NCBI RefSeq assembly: GCF_963678635.1
Contig: NC_087063.1
Location: 60,520,759 to 60,584,758 of the forward strand
Length of the DNA: 64,000 nt
From: Symsagittifera roscoffensis
Taxonomy: Eukaryota > Xenacoelomorpha > Acoela > Convolutidae
Direction: 5' to 3'
This document shows positions 42,475 to 53,750 of this stretch, in pieces. The notes under the pieces were generated by a model. The model saw only the letters and a program-made list of their open reading frames with translations, had not been told where the DNA came from and ran no database searches. The position numbers and the translations under genes were made by a program. Position 1 is the stretch's first letter, and each line of letters opens with the position of its first letter.

Positions 42475-43284
42475 CTAACACCTTAAAGAATTCAATTTTC
42501 TCATTCTAAAAATTGCTACTACGGCTTGTACCGGCTGTAGTTTTACCTTTCTATCTAAAAAGATTGGTACCTTGTTTTCATCTGTTATTATTCTATTAAT
42601 TGGTTTCTTAACATACTTCCGGTCCGGGTTTCTAATTCTGATAAGACCGTTGTTCCAATCAATCATCACATCGAAGTTCCTGACAAAATCTCTGCCCAAG
42701 ATGAACTGGTCGGATTCGTCCAAATTCTCTACCACCAGGAAGCTCATCCAAAGAACCCGTCCTCTCTTGTGTAGGACCGTTATTGGTCTTCTTCCGGCTA
42801 CGTAAATCGCTCCTCGATTCGCAGCGGCCAGTCGGAGATTCGTCGGAATTAGGTCTTCCCTCGTGAATCCCATTCTTTTCCAAGTTTTTATCGGCATCAC
42901 GCTCACTGCCGCTCATGTGTCCAGAAGCCCTGTGTTTCCGATTTTCTTCCCGTTGGTTTCGTATTCGATGTGAACCGCGTCTTGCTCCACCATGGCGTCA
43001 TGGCCAATTCTGCGGACCTTAAATTCTTCTTGTCCCAAACAGATCTGCCCCATTTGGTCGCTATCTGTTGTGACGTAGGTCTTAGTAGAGATACTTATCT
43101 CGTCAACGTTCAACATCACTCGATAAGGTTCATAGACTTCCACGTAACGCCCGTGGAGTTTCTTCGTTCGAGGGCCACCCGTTGTCAACAACGCTCGTAC
43201 AGCCCTCGACTCAGTGCGTTGCTCTTCTTGTCTAGGATAATCTGCATATGTGTCTAAATGCATCATGGTAAACTGACGGTTCAC
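42475..43284 (-). pseudogene. Aspartic protease, element B (stop in active site)
   Basis: Frames 42913-43284 and 42475-42906 are separated only by a TGA at about 42915, which replaces the Gly codon of the Asp-Thr-Gly-Ala active site; the reading frame is otherwise uninterrupted. Upstream are 'HGRYVEVYEPYRVMLNVD' and 'HDAMVEQDAVHIEYE'. Downstream are 'RRPITVLHKRGRVLWMSFLVVENLD' and 'FILGRDFVRNFDVMID'. The same stop at the same codon occurs in C. Confidence 0.88.
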
Positions 43285-46004
43285 ATAGATTCCTCATCTC
43301 CTGATGTCCAGTGACTGAAATTATTGACTGTGTTCTGCTTCCCTGTGGCACCATCCCGAACGTCTGCCCAGAGATCATGGTTACTTGCATGCTCAAACTG
43401 CTTGGTGCTTTCGTCTCTTCGAGTTCTGATGCCTCGAAGTCGTTCAGCTTTTCCTGAATTTTCTCAATCTCTAATTCGAGCTTCACCGTCTGTTCGATCT
43501 CCTTTGTCGCCAATTCCTGTTGGACTCTTTTTATAGCATCCCTCGCGGCTGCCCTGTAGTCGATCTTGAAGTCATCCGCTGCAGTCACCGGTTCTGGTTC
43601 ACGCATCTCTTCCGTTAACGCCTGCATCTTCTTCGTTGCCAGCTCTTGCGGTTTTTCTTTTCTGCGTGCATCCGCTTCACTCAACAGGCGATTCCGACAA
43701 ACCGATTTAAAATGACATTCCAAGTTACAAAAGAAACACTTTGGGCCGAGTTTCGCAATTACTCCTCGCATGAGATCTTCGAATCTTCATCCTCGAGGCT
43801 AAAGCCTATTGTTTTCATGCCCTGTTTGTAGGTTGGGGTTGCTGACACATGATGGTCCGTCGCACTGCAATTTGCACAAGAGCGTCTCTTGTTCATATCA
43901 TTCCTTGGCTTGTACCAGTTGTTTCCTTGGTTTGTTGGTCCATTGTTAAAACTACCGTAATTGTTTTTGTAATATCCCGATCTCGATGGAGGCTTCAGCA
44001 AAAGATAATCTTTTGACTTGAGTCTCAACTCCTCTGGTGTTGGCGCATTGGTTGAGAGTGGTCTGTAAGGTGTCGCTAACATTACGAAGCTCATCATTCT
44101 TCACACCATCGATGAATTTTGAGGCTATTGCCAGGTTCATCCTTCTGTTCGAAGCTCATCATTCTTCACACCATCGATGAATTTTGAGGCTATTGCCAGG
44201 TTCATCCTTCTGTTCGACTCATCTGGTTGGCTACGCCTCCTCAGCATCTCCAAATTGTCTAAAAACTTGTCTATCGTCTCATCTTCACGTTGCCTCCGTT
44301 TCTCGAAGCTTATCGTTGCTTGGTGTCCTTGCACCCTTGATCCAATACAATTTTACAAGATATCAAAAACTTTCTCAGCGGTAGCCCGCTGGTATTGCTT
44401 TTTGGCCATCACACAGTTTAGGACTGTCCCTTCCAAGTTGCTGGTAAGAGCACTGCATTCTTCTCTTTCTGACAAGTCCTCTTCTTCAAAATGCAGTTTC
44501 ATCGCTTATCGCTTCTATACATGTATCAATACAGCCATCAGATTCGTCTTTATAACAACTTGGTTTCTTAAAAACTCTTGTGGACTTTTCACTACGTTCA
44601 TTGGTTCTAGATAACCTCGTCAGGAACGTTTCCAAAGACCTGTTCAGATATTCAAAGGCTGTGGCCATTGATGTAGCATCTCTTGAATGCCCCGCTTGAG
44701 TATCATTGCCCCCTGATAAGGGCTCCGGATTTTCCCTCCTGTGCGAATCGCTGGGATTGCTTCTTCCTTGACTCGCATGACTCCTGTTCCAGAATAAAAT
44801 CTCCCAGTCGCATATGTACCTTGCGTCGGTCGTTCCTTTGAGGTCTGTCTGTTGCCAGTTGAGCTTCCTCTGATGTTTGGGCCCCGTGTTCTATTGTCCC
44901 CTGTTGCATAGCTTGATGAGCTGCCTCTTCCTCTAGTGGATCCATATGTCCTTCTTCTATTCTGTTGTTCATTGAAGTTCACCCTCGGCTCCCTGATGGG
45001 TTCTCCCGAGTTCGATTCCCCATTTTTGACCCAATCCTGCTGCCTAGTAGCCCGTCTTACCTATCCATGATAGCCTGAGTTCTCCTCTCCATCACCGCGT
45101 CTATCTTCGTGTCAAGAGTCCCAAGAGTCTGCTCTTGTTGATCTCAGGTAGCTTGGTGCTGGTCGAGATTCTGGCTATGATTCTCTGCCTCGACGTCTTT
45201 TCATGATCCATTTCTGGATCCGCAGGTGTGTCACATAACCCTGTGTTTTTATTCTTCGAAGTTCGCATTTCCGAATTCGTCATGTTCACAAAGTCTCCTG
45301 ACTGGTCTGATCCGTTTGTGGTCATGCTTATTGTCTTCACCACACCAAATTTGTCCATGGTACCAGCCTCTCTATTGGTGTATGCGTGATTCTCCTGAGT
45401 CAAGCTATGAGGCTGACTTGAGATCCAAAGTCATTTTGGCCGTCATCATCATCTTCTTCTTCCTGGGATTTTGCTTCATCGCCTGTACCCGTTTCTATGG
45501 TAAATGGAAAGAAGTTTCTGAAAGTGTTCTTCACTCTTTCGGAAAACGATGAGGACGTTGTCGGTTTCTCCGTCACGCCAAGCATCATGGTGTTGTCTGT
45601 GGGTGATCTTGTAGTCGCCACATTTTCAAAAGAGATGTCGGTCAGTTCCGACATCTCTTCTCGGTCCAGGGTGCCGGTGGAAGTGGCAAAATCTTGGCCT
45701 TGTTCTACCGGAGTAGATTCACTCGCCAACCTTCTGTTTCCTCTTCCTTCCGGTCCTTGTCCCTCCTGGTTCTCATCCATGGCAGGGTCCGAATGTTTTC
45801 TACCTCTAACCTTGCCTTCTGTCCTTCTGAGGACTTTTGACTCCTGGTTTCAACCATTACGCCTGAAACGTTCTTCCCTTTGTCGGTCAGGGTTCGTGCA
45901 ATCTTTTCCACAAAAGGGTCGTTCATTGCTTTTTTCTGTTTCTCTAGTATGAGTTTCCTGGAGCTATCACATAGTTTAGGTATCCGTGACTTGTCTAGAC
46001 TCAT
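43232..46004 (-). pseudogene. Gag, element B
   Basis: Start codon at 46004-46002. In order: N-terminal acidic region (45400-45780), linker (45101-45403), Gly/Arg/Ser-rich RNA-binding-like segment (44644-44982, 'STRGRGSSSSYATGDN'), capsid-like region broken at 44137-44668, first zinc knuckle ('SCANCSATDHHVSA', last Cys position degenerate) in 43759-44097, second knuckle C-x2-C-x4-H-x4-C ('CFFCNLECHFKSVC') at the start of 43232-43771, and a Glu/Lys coiled tail. The coiled coil between linker and Gly/Arg segment is mostly deleted (about 45000-45140). A 55-bp duplication at 44095-44204 shifts frame. Confidence 0.85.
44095..44204. repeat. 55-bp tandem duplication in B gag
   Basis: CGAAGCTCATCATTCTTCAC begins at 44095 and again at 44150. 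Because 55 is not a multiple of three, the duplication breaks the capsid-region frame. Confidence 0.9.
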
Positions 46005-46708
46005 TTTCAATTTATCACTTCCTACTGCCTATACTCTCAATTCGAACACAACACAACAAATTCCAGAAGCTTCACTTAAACAGTGACCACGAATCCTTGT
46101 TTGTTATCACAGTACAGTGTGTGTAAAATTTATTCACAATAACTAATGATTATTAGTTGTAAGATATGAAGCTAGCACAGTCTGATTTTATCAATAAATT
46201 TAAAATATAGTTTTCTCACGACCCAATCAAGCGCAAATATTATTGATTTAAATTCAAAAATGAAGAAAAATAAGAAGATTTCCAATGAAAACGTGTGTGT
46301 TTTGTGTTTTAGTCAGTCGCAATTTGATAGTCGAACTTGTTTCTAAAGAAAGAGCGTTCCCTGTTCGGTGCTGCACCAATTAGACAAAACTTGAAGGTAG
46401 TGATTTTCTCAAGTGGGCGTCTATTGCACCCACTGAGTCCTGTGTTACCAATCTGCCTCCCGAGCTAGACCTACTAAAGTCCTCAGGGCAATCAATTTCC
46501 CAAAACGACTTGAATTTCAATCCACACAAATCAGTTGCAAATTCTTGTTCAATATAGACTTAGTGTCGCGAATATCCGAATTTAGACCTGTTTTGTTTTG
46601 GTCCGGTCTTTTATAAAAGGCAAGTTCCCAGTGCAGTAACTGGTTCCTAGCCTGTCCCTTAATAACCTAATACCTTTCACTATTCTCTTTTCTACTGTCT
46701 TAACAAAA
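46005..46708 (-). other. Leader (5' UTR) proximal segment, element B
   Basis: This is homologous to 903-1671, with no gene. The palindrome seen in Z and Y is imperfect here (CCAGTG-CAGT-AACTGG near 46628-46643). Confidence 0.65.
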
Positions 46709-47080
46709 TTAGGACCCCTCCGGATTGGCGAAAATAGTACCTCTCCGGATTGGCAAAATTGGGACCCTTCCGGATTGGCAAAATTGGAACCCTTCCCGAT
46801 TGGCAAAATTGGGGTCCTTCCGGATTGGCAAAAACAAGACCCCTCCGGATTGGCAAAATTGGAACCCTTCCAGATTGGCAAAAATAGGACCCCTCCGGAT
46901 TGCCGAAAATAGTACCCCTTCGGATTGGCAGAATTGGGACCCTTCCGAATTGGCAAAATTGAGACCCTTCCGGATTGGAAAAATTGTTACCCTTCCGAAT
47001 TGGCAAAATTGGGACCCTTCCGGATTGCCAAAAATGGGATCCTTCTGGATTGGCAAAATTGGGACCCTTCCCGAGTTACC
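46709..47080. repeat. 25-bp minisatellite array, element B (about 15 units)
   Basis: This has the same unit as the other arrays. At about 47080 it abuts 'GAGTTACCGAGAAG', which is element C protease-RT spacer sequence (equivalent to about 42405 in B). This join marks the boundary between B and C. Confidence 0.9.
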
Positions 47081-47149
47081 GAGAAGCTCCGGCCCAAAAA
47101 CACTGAATTTTGACTATTTGGGTTCGGTGCCAAACAAACCTGTTTACTA

Positions 47150-47889
47150 ACACCTTAAAGAATTCAATTTTCTCATTCTAAAAATTGCTACTACGGCTTG
47201 TCCCGGCTGTAGTTTTACCTTTCTATCTAAAAAGATTGGTACCTTGTTTTCATCTGTTATTATTCTATTAATTGGTTTCCTTCATACTTCCGGTCCGGGT
47301 TTCTAATCCTTTTTAGACCGTTGTTCAAGTCAATCATCACATCGAAGTTCCTGACAAAATCTTTGCCCAGGATGAACTGGTCGGAGTCGTCCAAATTCTT
47401 TACCACCAGGAAGCTCATCCAAAGAACCCGTCCTCCCATGTGTAGGACCGTTATTGGTCTTCTTCCGGCTACGTAAATTGCTCCTCGATTCGCAGCGGCC
47501 AGTCGGAGATTCGTCGGAATAAGGTCTTCCCTCGTGAAGCCCATTTTTTTCCAAATTTTTATCGGTATCACGCTTACTACCGCTCAAGTGTCCTGAAGCC
47601 CTGTGTTTCCGATTTTCTTCCCGTTGGTGTCGAGCAGATGTGCAGTCGCATCTGCTTCGTATTCGATGTGAACTGCGTCTTGCTCCACCATGGCGTCATG
47701 GCCAACTCTGCGGACCTTAAATTCTTCCTGTCCCAAATAGATCTGCCCTATTTGGTCGCTATCTGTTGTGACGTAGGTCCTAGTGTAGATACTTATCCCG
47801 TCAATGCTCAACATCACTTCATAAGGTTCATAGACTTCCAAGTAACGCCCGTGGAGCTTCTTCGTTCGAGGGCCACCCGTTGTAAACAT
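47150..47889 (-). pseudogene. Aspartic protease, element C (same active-site stop as B)
   Basis: Frames 47584-47889 and 47260-47571, broken by TGA at about 47584-47586 exactly where the Gly of Asp-Thr-Gly should be. The preceding Thr codon differs synonymously from B (ACT versus ACA). C contains an extra 'ADATAHLLDT' insertion just upstream that B lacks. 'FILGKDFVRNFDVMID' is conserved. The frame runs into the B minisatellite at 47080. Confidence 0.88.
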
Positions 47890-47892
47890 CGC

Positions 47893-50442
47893 TCATACAG
47901 CCATCGACTCAGTGCGTGGCTCTACCTGTCTCATATAATCTGCATATGTTTCTAAATGCATCATAGTAAACTCTGACGGTTCACATAGATTGCTGATCAC
48001 CTGATGCACAGCAACTGGAATTATTGACTGTGTTCTGCTTCCCTGTGGCACCATCCCGAACGTGTGCCCAGAGATCATGCTTAGTTGCATGCTCAAACTG
48101 CTTGGTGCTTTCGTCTCTTCGAGTTCTGATGCCTCGAAGTCGTTCAGCCTTTCCTGAATTTTCTCATTCTCAAATTCGAGCTTCACCTTCTGTTCGATCT
48201 CCTTCGTCACCAACTCCTTCTGGACTCTAATTATAGCATCCGTCGCGGCTGCCCTATAGTCGATCTTGAAGTCATCCGCTGCAGTCACCGGTTCCGGTTC
48301 ACGCATCCCTTCCGTTATCGCCTGTATCTTCTTCGTTGCCAGCTCTTGCGGTTTTTCTTTTCTGCGTGCCTCGCTGGCTTTCACACCCGATGAAGCTTCC
48401 TCAAGCCTTGGATGCTTGATGTCCGCCACAGCATTCCAGAATTGTGGACAATCCGATTCAAAATGACCTTCCAAGTTACAGAAGTAACACCTTGGGCCGA
48501 ATTTCGCAATGACTCCTCTCAGGAAATCTTCATGATCGACACCTCTGACGCATCTTCATCCTCGAGGCTAAAGCTATTGTTTTCATGCCGTTTTTGTAGG
48601 TTCGGCACGCTGACACATGATGGTCCGCCGAACTGCAATTTGCACAAGAGCGTCTCTTGTCCATATCGTCCCTTGGTTTGTACCAGTTATTTCCTTGGTT
48701 TGCTGGTCCATTATTGTTAAGTTTACCATAATTGTTCTTGTAATATCTCGATCTCGATGGAGGCTTCAGCAAAAGATAATCTTTTGACTTGAGTCTCAAC
48801 TCCTCTGGTGTTGGCGCATTGGTTGAGGGTGGCGTGTAATATGTCGCTAACATTGTTCGAAGCTCATCATTTTTCTCACCATCGATGATTTTTGAGGCTA
48901 CTGCCAGGTTCAAACTTCTGTTCGACTCATCTGGTTGGCTACGCCTTCTCAGCATCTCCAAATAGTCTAGAAACTTGTCTATCGTCTCATCTTCACGTTG
49001 CCTCCGTTTCTCGAAGTGCATCATTGCTTGCTGTCCTTGCAACCCTGAGCCAAAACGATTTAACAAAATTTCAAAGATTTTCTCAGCGGTATACTGCTGG
49101 TATTGCTTTTTGGCCATCACACAGTTTAGGGCTGTCCCTTCCAAATTGCTGGTAAGAGCACAGCATTCTTTTCTTTCTGACAAGTCCTCTTCTTCAAAAT
49201 GCAGTTTCATCACTTCTATCCAGGTATCAATATAGCCATCAGATTCGTCTTTATAGTGTCTTGGTTTCTTAAAAACCCTTCTGGACTTTTCACTACATTC
49301 ATTGGTTCTAGATAACCTCGTCAGGAATGTTTCCAAATACCTGTTCAGAGGTTCAAAGGCCGTGGCCCTTGATGTAGCATCTCTTGAATGCCCCGCCTGA
49401 GTATCATTACCCCCTGATAAAGTCTCTGGATTGTCCCTCCTGTCCGAATCGCTGGGATTGTTTCTTCCTTGAATCGCATGACTCCTGTTCCTGGAATAAA
49501 ATCTCCCAGTCGCATATGTACCTTGCGCCGGTCGTTCCTTTGAGGTCTGTCTGTTGCCAGTTGAGCTTCCTCTGATGTTTGGGCCCCGTGTTCTTTTGTC
49601 CCCTGTGGCGTAGCTTGATGAATTGCCCCTTCCTCTAGTGGATCCATATGTCGTTCTCCTATTCTGTTGTTCATTGAAGTTCACCCTCAGCTCCCTGCTG
49701 GGTTCTCCCGAATTCGATTCCCCATTTTTGACCCACTCCTGCTGCCTAGTAGCCCGTCTAACTATCCATGATAGCCTGAGTTCTCCTCTCCATCATCGCA
49801 TCTATCTTCGTGTCAAGGGTCCCAAGAGTCTGATCCAGTTGAATTCTCAACTTCTCCATGTCGTCTCTCAATCGTAGCTCCCTTTTCTCAGCTTCCCTCG
49901 TCATTCGCGACAAGTTCTTCGCCAAGTGTTCGTCCGTTCTCTCCTTCAAACGTTTTTCGCTTCTACTAACTTCTTGTCGCGGTTGATCTCTTCCTGCAGA
50001 TTTTCTATCTCGACGTGCACTGCCCTTTCTAGTTCACTCATTCTTAAGAATATCTATTCGTTTTGTTCTCCTATGCTGCCCACTATGTTGGTCAAGGCTT
50101 CTTCAATTGTTCCGTTAACCACTAATGGCGTCACAAGTGGCGGTGTCACCCTGCTGATCCCAGGTAGCTTGGTGCTGGTCGAGATTCTGGCTATGATTCT
50201 ATGCCTCGACGTCTTTTCATGATCCACTTCTGGATCCGCAGGTGCGTCACATAGCCCTGTGTTTCTATTCTTCGAAGTTCGCATCTCCGAATTCGTCATG
50301 TTCACCAAGTCTCCTGACTGGCCTGATCCGTTTGTGATCTTGCTTATTGTCCTCGCCACACCAAATTGGTCCATGGTATCAGTATCTCTATTGGTGTATG
50401 CGTGATTCTCCTGAGTCAAGCTATTGAGGCTGACTTGAGATC
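47893..50442 (-). pseudogene. Gag, element C, main part
   Basis: The minus strand shows a linker (50054-50430), coiled coil (49758-49949, 'LRDDMEKLRIQLDQTLGTLD'), then a 384-codon frame (48530-49684) with the Gly/Arg segment, the capsid-like Retrotrans_gag domain ('YIDTWIEVMKLHFEEEDLS', 'FEKRRQREDETIDKFLDYLEMLRRRS') and zinc knuckle 1 ('CANCSSADHHVSAC', perfect CCHC). After a frameshift the second knuckle ('GHFESDCPQFW') opens 47893-48474. This is the best template for what Gag looks like: capsid plus two-knuckle nucleocapsid. Confidence 0.9.
50433..50442. repeat. Target-site duplication, left (ACTTGAGATC)
   Basis: The 10-bp ACTTGAGATC here is repeated at 53751-53760, flanking the LINE. The uninterrupted gag sequence in E (about 61924-61935) has one copy. 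Confidence 0.9.
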
Positions 50443-50472
50443 TTCTTCTTCTTCTTCTTTGCCAGTTACGCT

Positions 50473-51480
50473 CTATATAGAGCCTTCGCGGGTATATCCC
50501 GTGCATGACACATTTTTGTGTCTCGCTATGTTTGACTTCGTGATCCATGCCCCATATATGTCGCATTGTTTGTTTTCTCTGGTTCGTATTATTGTCGTCT
50601 CGTTATTTCTGTTTATCGGTGCGTTTCGGCAGTTGGTTTTCCTGTGTCTAGCCATGTTTGATACAGACACACTCTTTCCACAGTCCGAACATACTCATCT
50701 GGGGGCTCCGCCGCAGGCTTTTGTGTGGTTTGTCTGACTGCTCTTTTCCTTGAAGGTTGTCTTGCACTTGGGGCAGGCAAACTCGAGCGTGGTTTCTCTG
50801 TGCATTCTGCGCTCGTGTTGCTTCTGCAAATTTTGTCGCAACCGGTCCACCTGCAACTGAAGCCGTCCTCCACTACTCTGGCTTGGATTCTCGTGGGCTT
50901 TGTGTGGCCTCTGGTGTGGTCGCACATGTCTGTTTCCCACCGTGTCAGATTAGCTTTCCGGTTGTTTATGAGTGTCTTCCACGTTTTCCTGTTTTTTTTC
51001 AGGTTTTCGATGTTGGTCCAGTCCTCTCCTGTTTCTCCAATCAGCCGTTTCCAATATGCGATTAGTCCACCGGTCAGTTTTCCATTCTCGGTTTTCTCCT
51101 CAAGCCAACTCCCCAAAACAACTTTCTTCGTCATCCTTTCGTTTGGCATACGGAGAACATGTCCAATGCGCTCCAGAGCACTTATCTCCACTTTGGAACG
51201 GATCGATGTAATTCCAAGCTGTCTCCTGACCTCGTCGTAGCCGTTGACGCCTTCTTCTTGCATACGAACGAGCGGCAGTCCCTTTCCGTTGTTTCAGATG
51301 TATCTGTAGAACCTGTCTACCACGCTCTGGAATCTGTTGAGGTCTCCAACAGTCCACGGTCTAGCGTTGCAGTCGAAAAGAAGGGACGACTCTACGACCG
51401 CTTGTACGACGAGAGCTCTTGTTCTCTTGCTCAGCTTCGACTTCCATAGCCATTTCTTCACCTTGGCCCACGCTTTCTCA
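50473..51480 (-). pseudogene. LINE C-terminal region with zinc-finger-like motifs
   Basis: After the RT deletion, 'AWAKVKKWLWKSKLSKRTRALV' and the 216-codon frame 50613-51263 show the usual LINE C-terminus: 'ERIGHVLRMPNERMTKKVVLGSW', 'TEDWTNI'-like and 'RKTWKTL' blocks. Then come 'FSCRWTGCDKIC' and, in a shifted frame, 'FACPKCKTTFKEK' with a following His and Cys, and finally 'CDIYGAWITKSNIARHKNVSC'. These resemble successive C2H2/CCHC fingers thought to bind nucleic acid. Frameshifts separate them. Confidence 0.7.
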
Positions 51481-53526
51481 GACTTTCTTTGTCATGTCCA
51501 AGTTCTCTAATAAGCTCCATAGCAGCGGTCTATTGACCCTCGGGTAGGCCTTTGTGATGTCAAGCAACACCGCTCCCGGTCTGTCCTCCGTCTCGTCGTT
51601 GCTGTTGCCAAGTACGCGTCTGGTTTCTTCGTCGATCCGCAAGATTATCTGGGTAGCGCCACAAGTAGATCTCCCCGTGCGGAACCCGTTCTGGTTCTCG
51701 CCAAGGACCTTGAGCTCCTCTGCCCACTCTCTGATCCGAGACGCGAAGATGCAGGCCACTATTCTGCTGATCAGAGGGAGTAAGCACACACCTCTGTAGT
51801 TTCCCATGTCCATCTTTGTGCCTTTCTTGTATAGGGGGATCATCCAACCTTCTGCCGTTTCTTCAGGCCATTGAGCGATGGGAGTGTCCAAGTGGTGAAG
51901 CATTCCCTGGAACAACTGTCTCTTTGCGTCGTCGTTCAGGTTTTTCCTTGCGCTCACTCTGACGCTCTCGCAGCCAGGGGCCCCGTCCTTTATCTTTCCG
52001 AGCTCCCTTTGGAACTCGGCAAATGTGATCTCTCGCTCCAAGTGTTTTGCCGCGTTCGCTGCTTCTTCGTCTGTCCTCTTTGTCGTACTTGCCGCCGTTT
52101 CCATGATCTCGGATATTTCTCTCTCGAAGCGGTTTTCCGAAACTTTCATGAAGTGTTCCCTGAATTCGTCAGGACTGAAGTGTTTTTCTTCAAAGATCCT
52201 CAGATCCTTGCATCCCAATTTCTTCAGGGTTTTGTACATTTGTCTTGTGTCTCCTCTTTGTTCGGCTTCTTTGACTTCTTCTACGAAGTTAAGCCACCAG
52301 TCGAGCTCCCATCTTCTCTTCTCCTTCTTATACTCTTTTCGTATGTTTTTTCTCGCCAATATTTTTTCCGTCCTTTCCACGAGTCCTTCGGCAGTTTCGA
52401 TGGCTCTTGTAACCTGGCTGATCCTCATTTGGAAGGACTTGATCTCCTCGTTGTGTGTATCCATCCACGGGTTCAGGTTTGTCTTTTCCACATGACCGCA
52501 AATGTTTTTTCCCGCCTCTCTAACTTTTTTGATTAGTTCTTTCCACGTCATCTCCGAACGACTCAATGCCTCGCCAACCGATGTCCGGAACTGCTGTTTC
52601 GTGGCTGGGTCTCTCAGCTTGTCCCAGTTGATGTTTGTGCTTCTCTGCTGTCTCCTCTCGGGCTCCTTCCTCGGTTTCTGCAGCCAGCACTCCATCATCT
52701 TCGGTTTGTGGTCAGACAGTGTCCGGCTCGTCGTCTCTGTTCTCACGTTCTTCACCAAACGGCTACGTTGGTTTTGTCTTGTCATGAAACCGTCTATCTT
52801 GTGCCAGCTTTTCCTAGCTGGGCATTTCCAAGTTCCCCTCTTCTTGTGCCGGAAGAAAGAGTTTGTCCACGCCAGTTCGTGTTCATGACACCAATTTATC
52901 AAGTCGTTGCCCGCGGCGTTCGTGTTACCAAGGCCGTATGCTCCGGCCACCTTGTCCTGTGTCCTCCTATTTGTGTCGCCTATGCTAGAGTTCCAGTCAC
53001 CTCCGATGATCAATTTTATGTGCTTGTCGCATCCGAGGATCTGTTCATTCAGTTCTTCCCTGTAACTCGCGAACTCCACAGGGTCGGCGTTCCACAGTGG
53101 CTGGTACGCAGCGACAAACTTGACCGCATTCACATCCACTGACGTGCTTCTCTCGCCATGTTTTCATCTGTATCCTTGGTCCTTCCAATTTGTCGCCCAA
53201 ACGTCTCTCAGAAAGATGCTGCTCTTCTTGCCGTGCACTAGGACCCCGTACAAGTCTCCCGATTTGATCCATTGGAGACCTTCCGTCTCTTCGTGAAGCT
53301 CCGTGAATAGGATGACCTCCACCTCTCTCTTTGTCGCCTCTTTCAGAATTTCGGCGAAGCGGTTTCTCCTCGGGAAAGTGACTCTCGCCCTTTGGATGTT
53401 CCACGTCCAAATGATGGTCGCTTTCCTCTTCCCCATCATCGTAGCTCTGTCCAACCACTTTTGGTTTCTTCTTGTTTGTCTCTCTTCTCTTCCTTTCCGT
53501 CTTTGTTCTTTCCTCGTCTCGCCTGC

Positions 53527-53550
53527 GGGGCCTGGATTTTGTTCGATGTC
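53527..53550 (-). other. 2A ribosome-skipping motif (D-I-E-x-N-P-G-P)
   Basis: The minus strand encodes Asp-Ile-Glu-Gln-Asn-Pro-Gly-Pro, an exact match to the 2A consensus D-V/I-E-x-N-P-G-P, preceded by the hydrophobic 'VLSWLRLVN' expected upstream. In working 2A sequences the ribosome fails to form the Gly-Pro bond, releasing the upstream peptide. Here it would separate an N-terminal peptide from the endonuclease-RT protein. Confidence 0.88.
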
Positions 53551-53750
53551 GTTGACCAGTCTTAGCCAGCTCAACACCCTGCTGTGTCGCCTGGAAATTT
53601 TAAGTATCGCCTTGATTGTCCGTCGGGATCGGCTACTTCCCTTCGGTTTGATAGGGGGTATCGGTCCGAGGGTGTGGCCTAGGCCATCGTCAACCCCGGA
53701 CCTCGCTCCCCCCTGGACTGGGTTTTGATTCCGGGACCATTCCTCGAGTA

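Larger units (their letters stand above)
28995..47080 (-). mobile_element. Element B: giant Ty3-type retroelement, inverted relative to A
   Basis: Minus-strand element. From right to left it has truncated leader with minisatellite (46005-47080), gag (46004 to about 43232), protease, RT, partial RNase H (43284-40944), linker (40950-39935), then the extra 3' module (39950-30717) and the LTR. Integrase and the centre of RNase H are deleted. Domain order in the 3' module is the same as in A. The right edge abuts element C's pol at about 47080; no 5' LTR is present. Confidence 0.8.
50443..53750 (-). mobile_element. Non-LTR retrotransposon (LINE) inserted in element C gag
   Basis: 3.3 kb, minus strand, bounded by a perfect 10-bp target-site duplication. 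The 3' end on the minus strand is a (GAA)n microsatellite tail, about five units. It has a 2A-like peptide, an AP-type (EEP) endonuclease, the N-terminal half of an RT and C-terminal zinc-finger-like motifs. The RT palm with motif C is deleted and two or more frames are needed, so it is inactive. Clade (RTE, CR1 or other) cannot be settled by eye. Confidence 0.9.

Noticed and set aside
42913-42918. TGA as selenocysteine or reassigned codon
   Set aside because: Other TGA codons clearly act as stops in these decayed frames and no SECIS-like structure was evident; kept as an open read-through question only.
51871-52536. 221-codon plus-strand open frame in the LINE
   Set aside because: It is antisense to the LINE endonuclease-RT frame, which has clear domain motifs.
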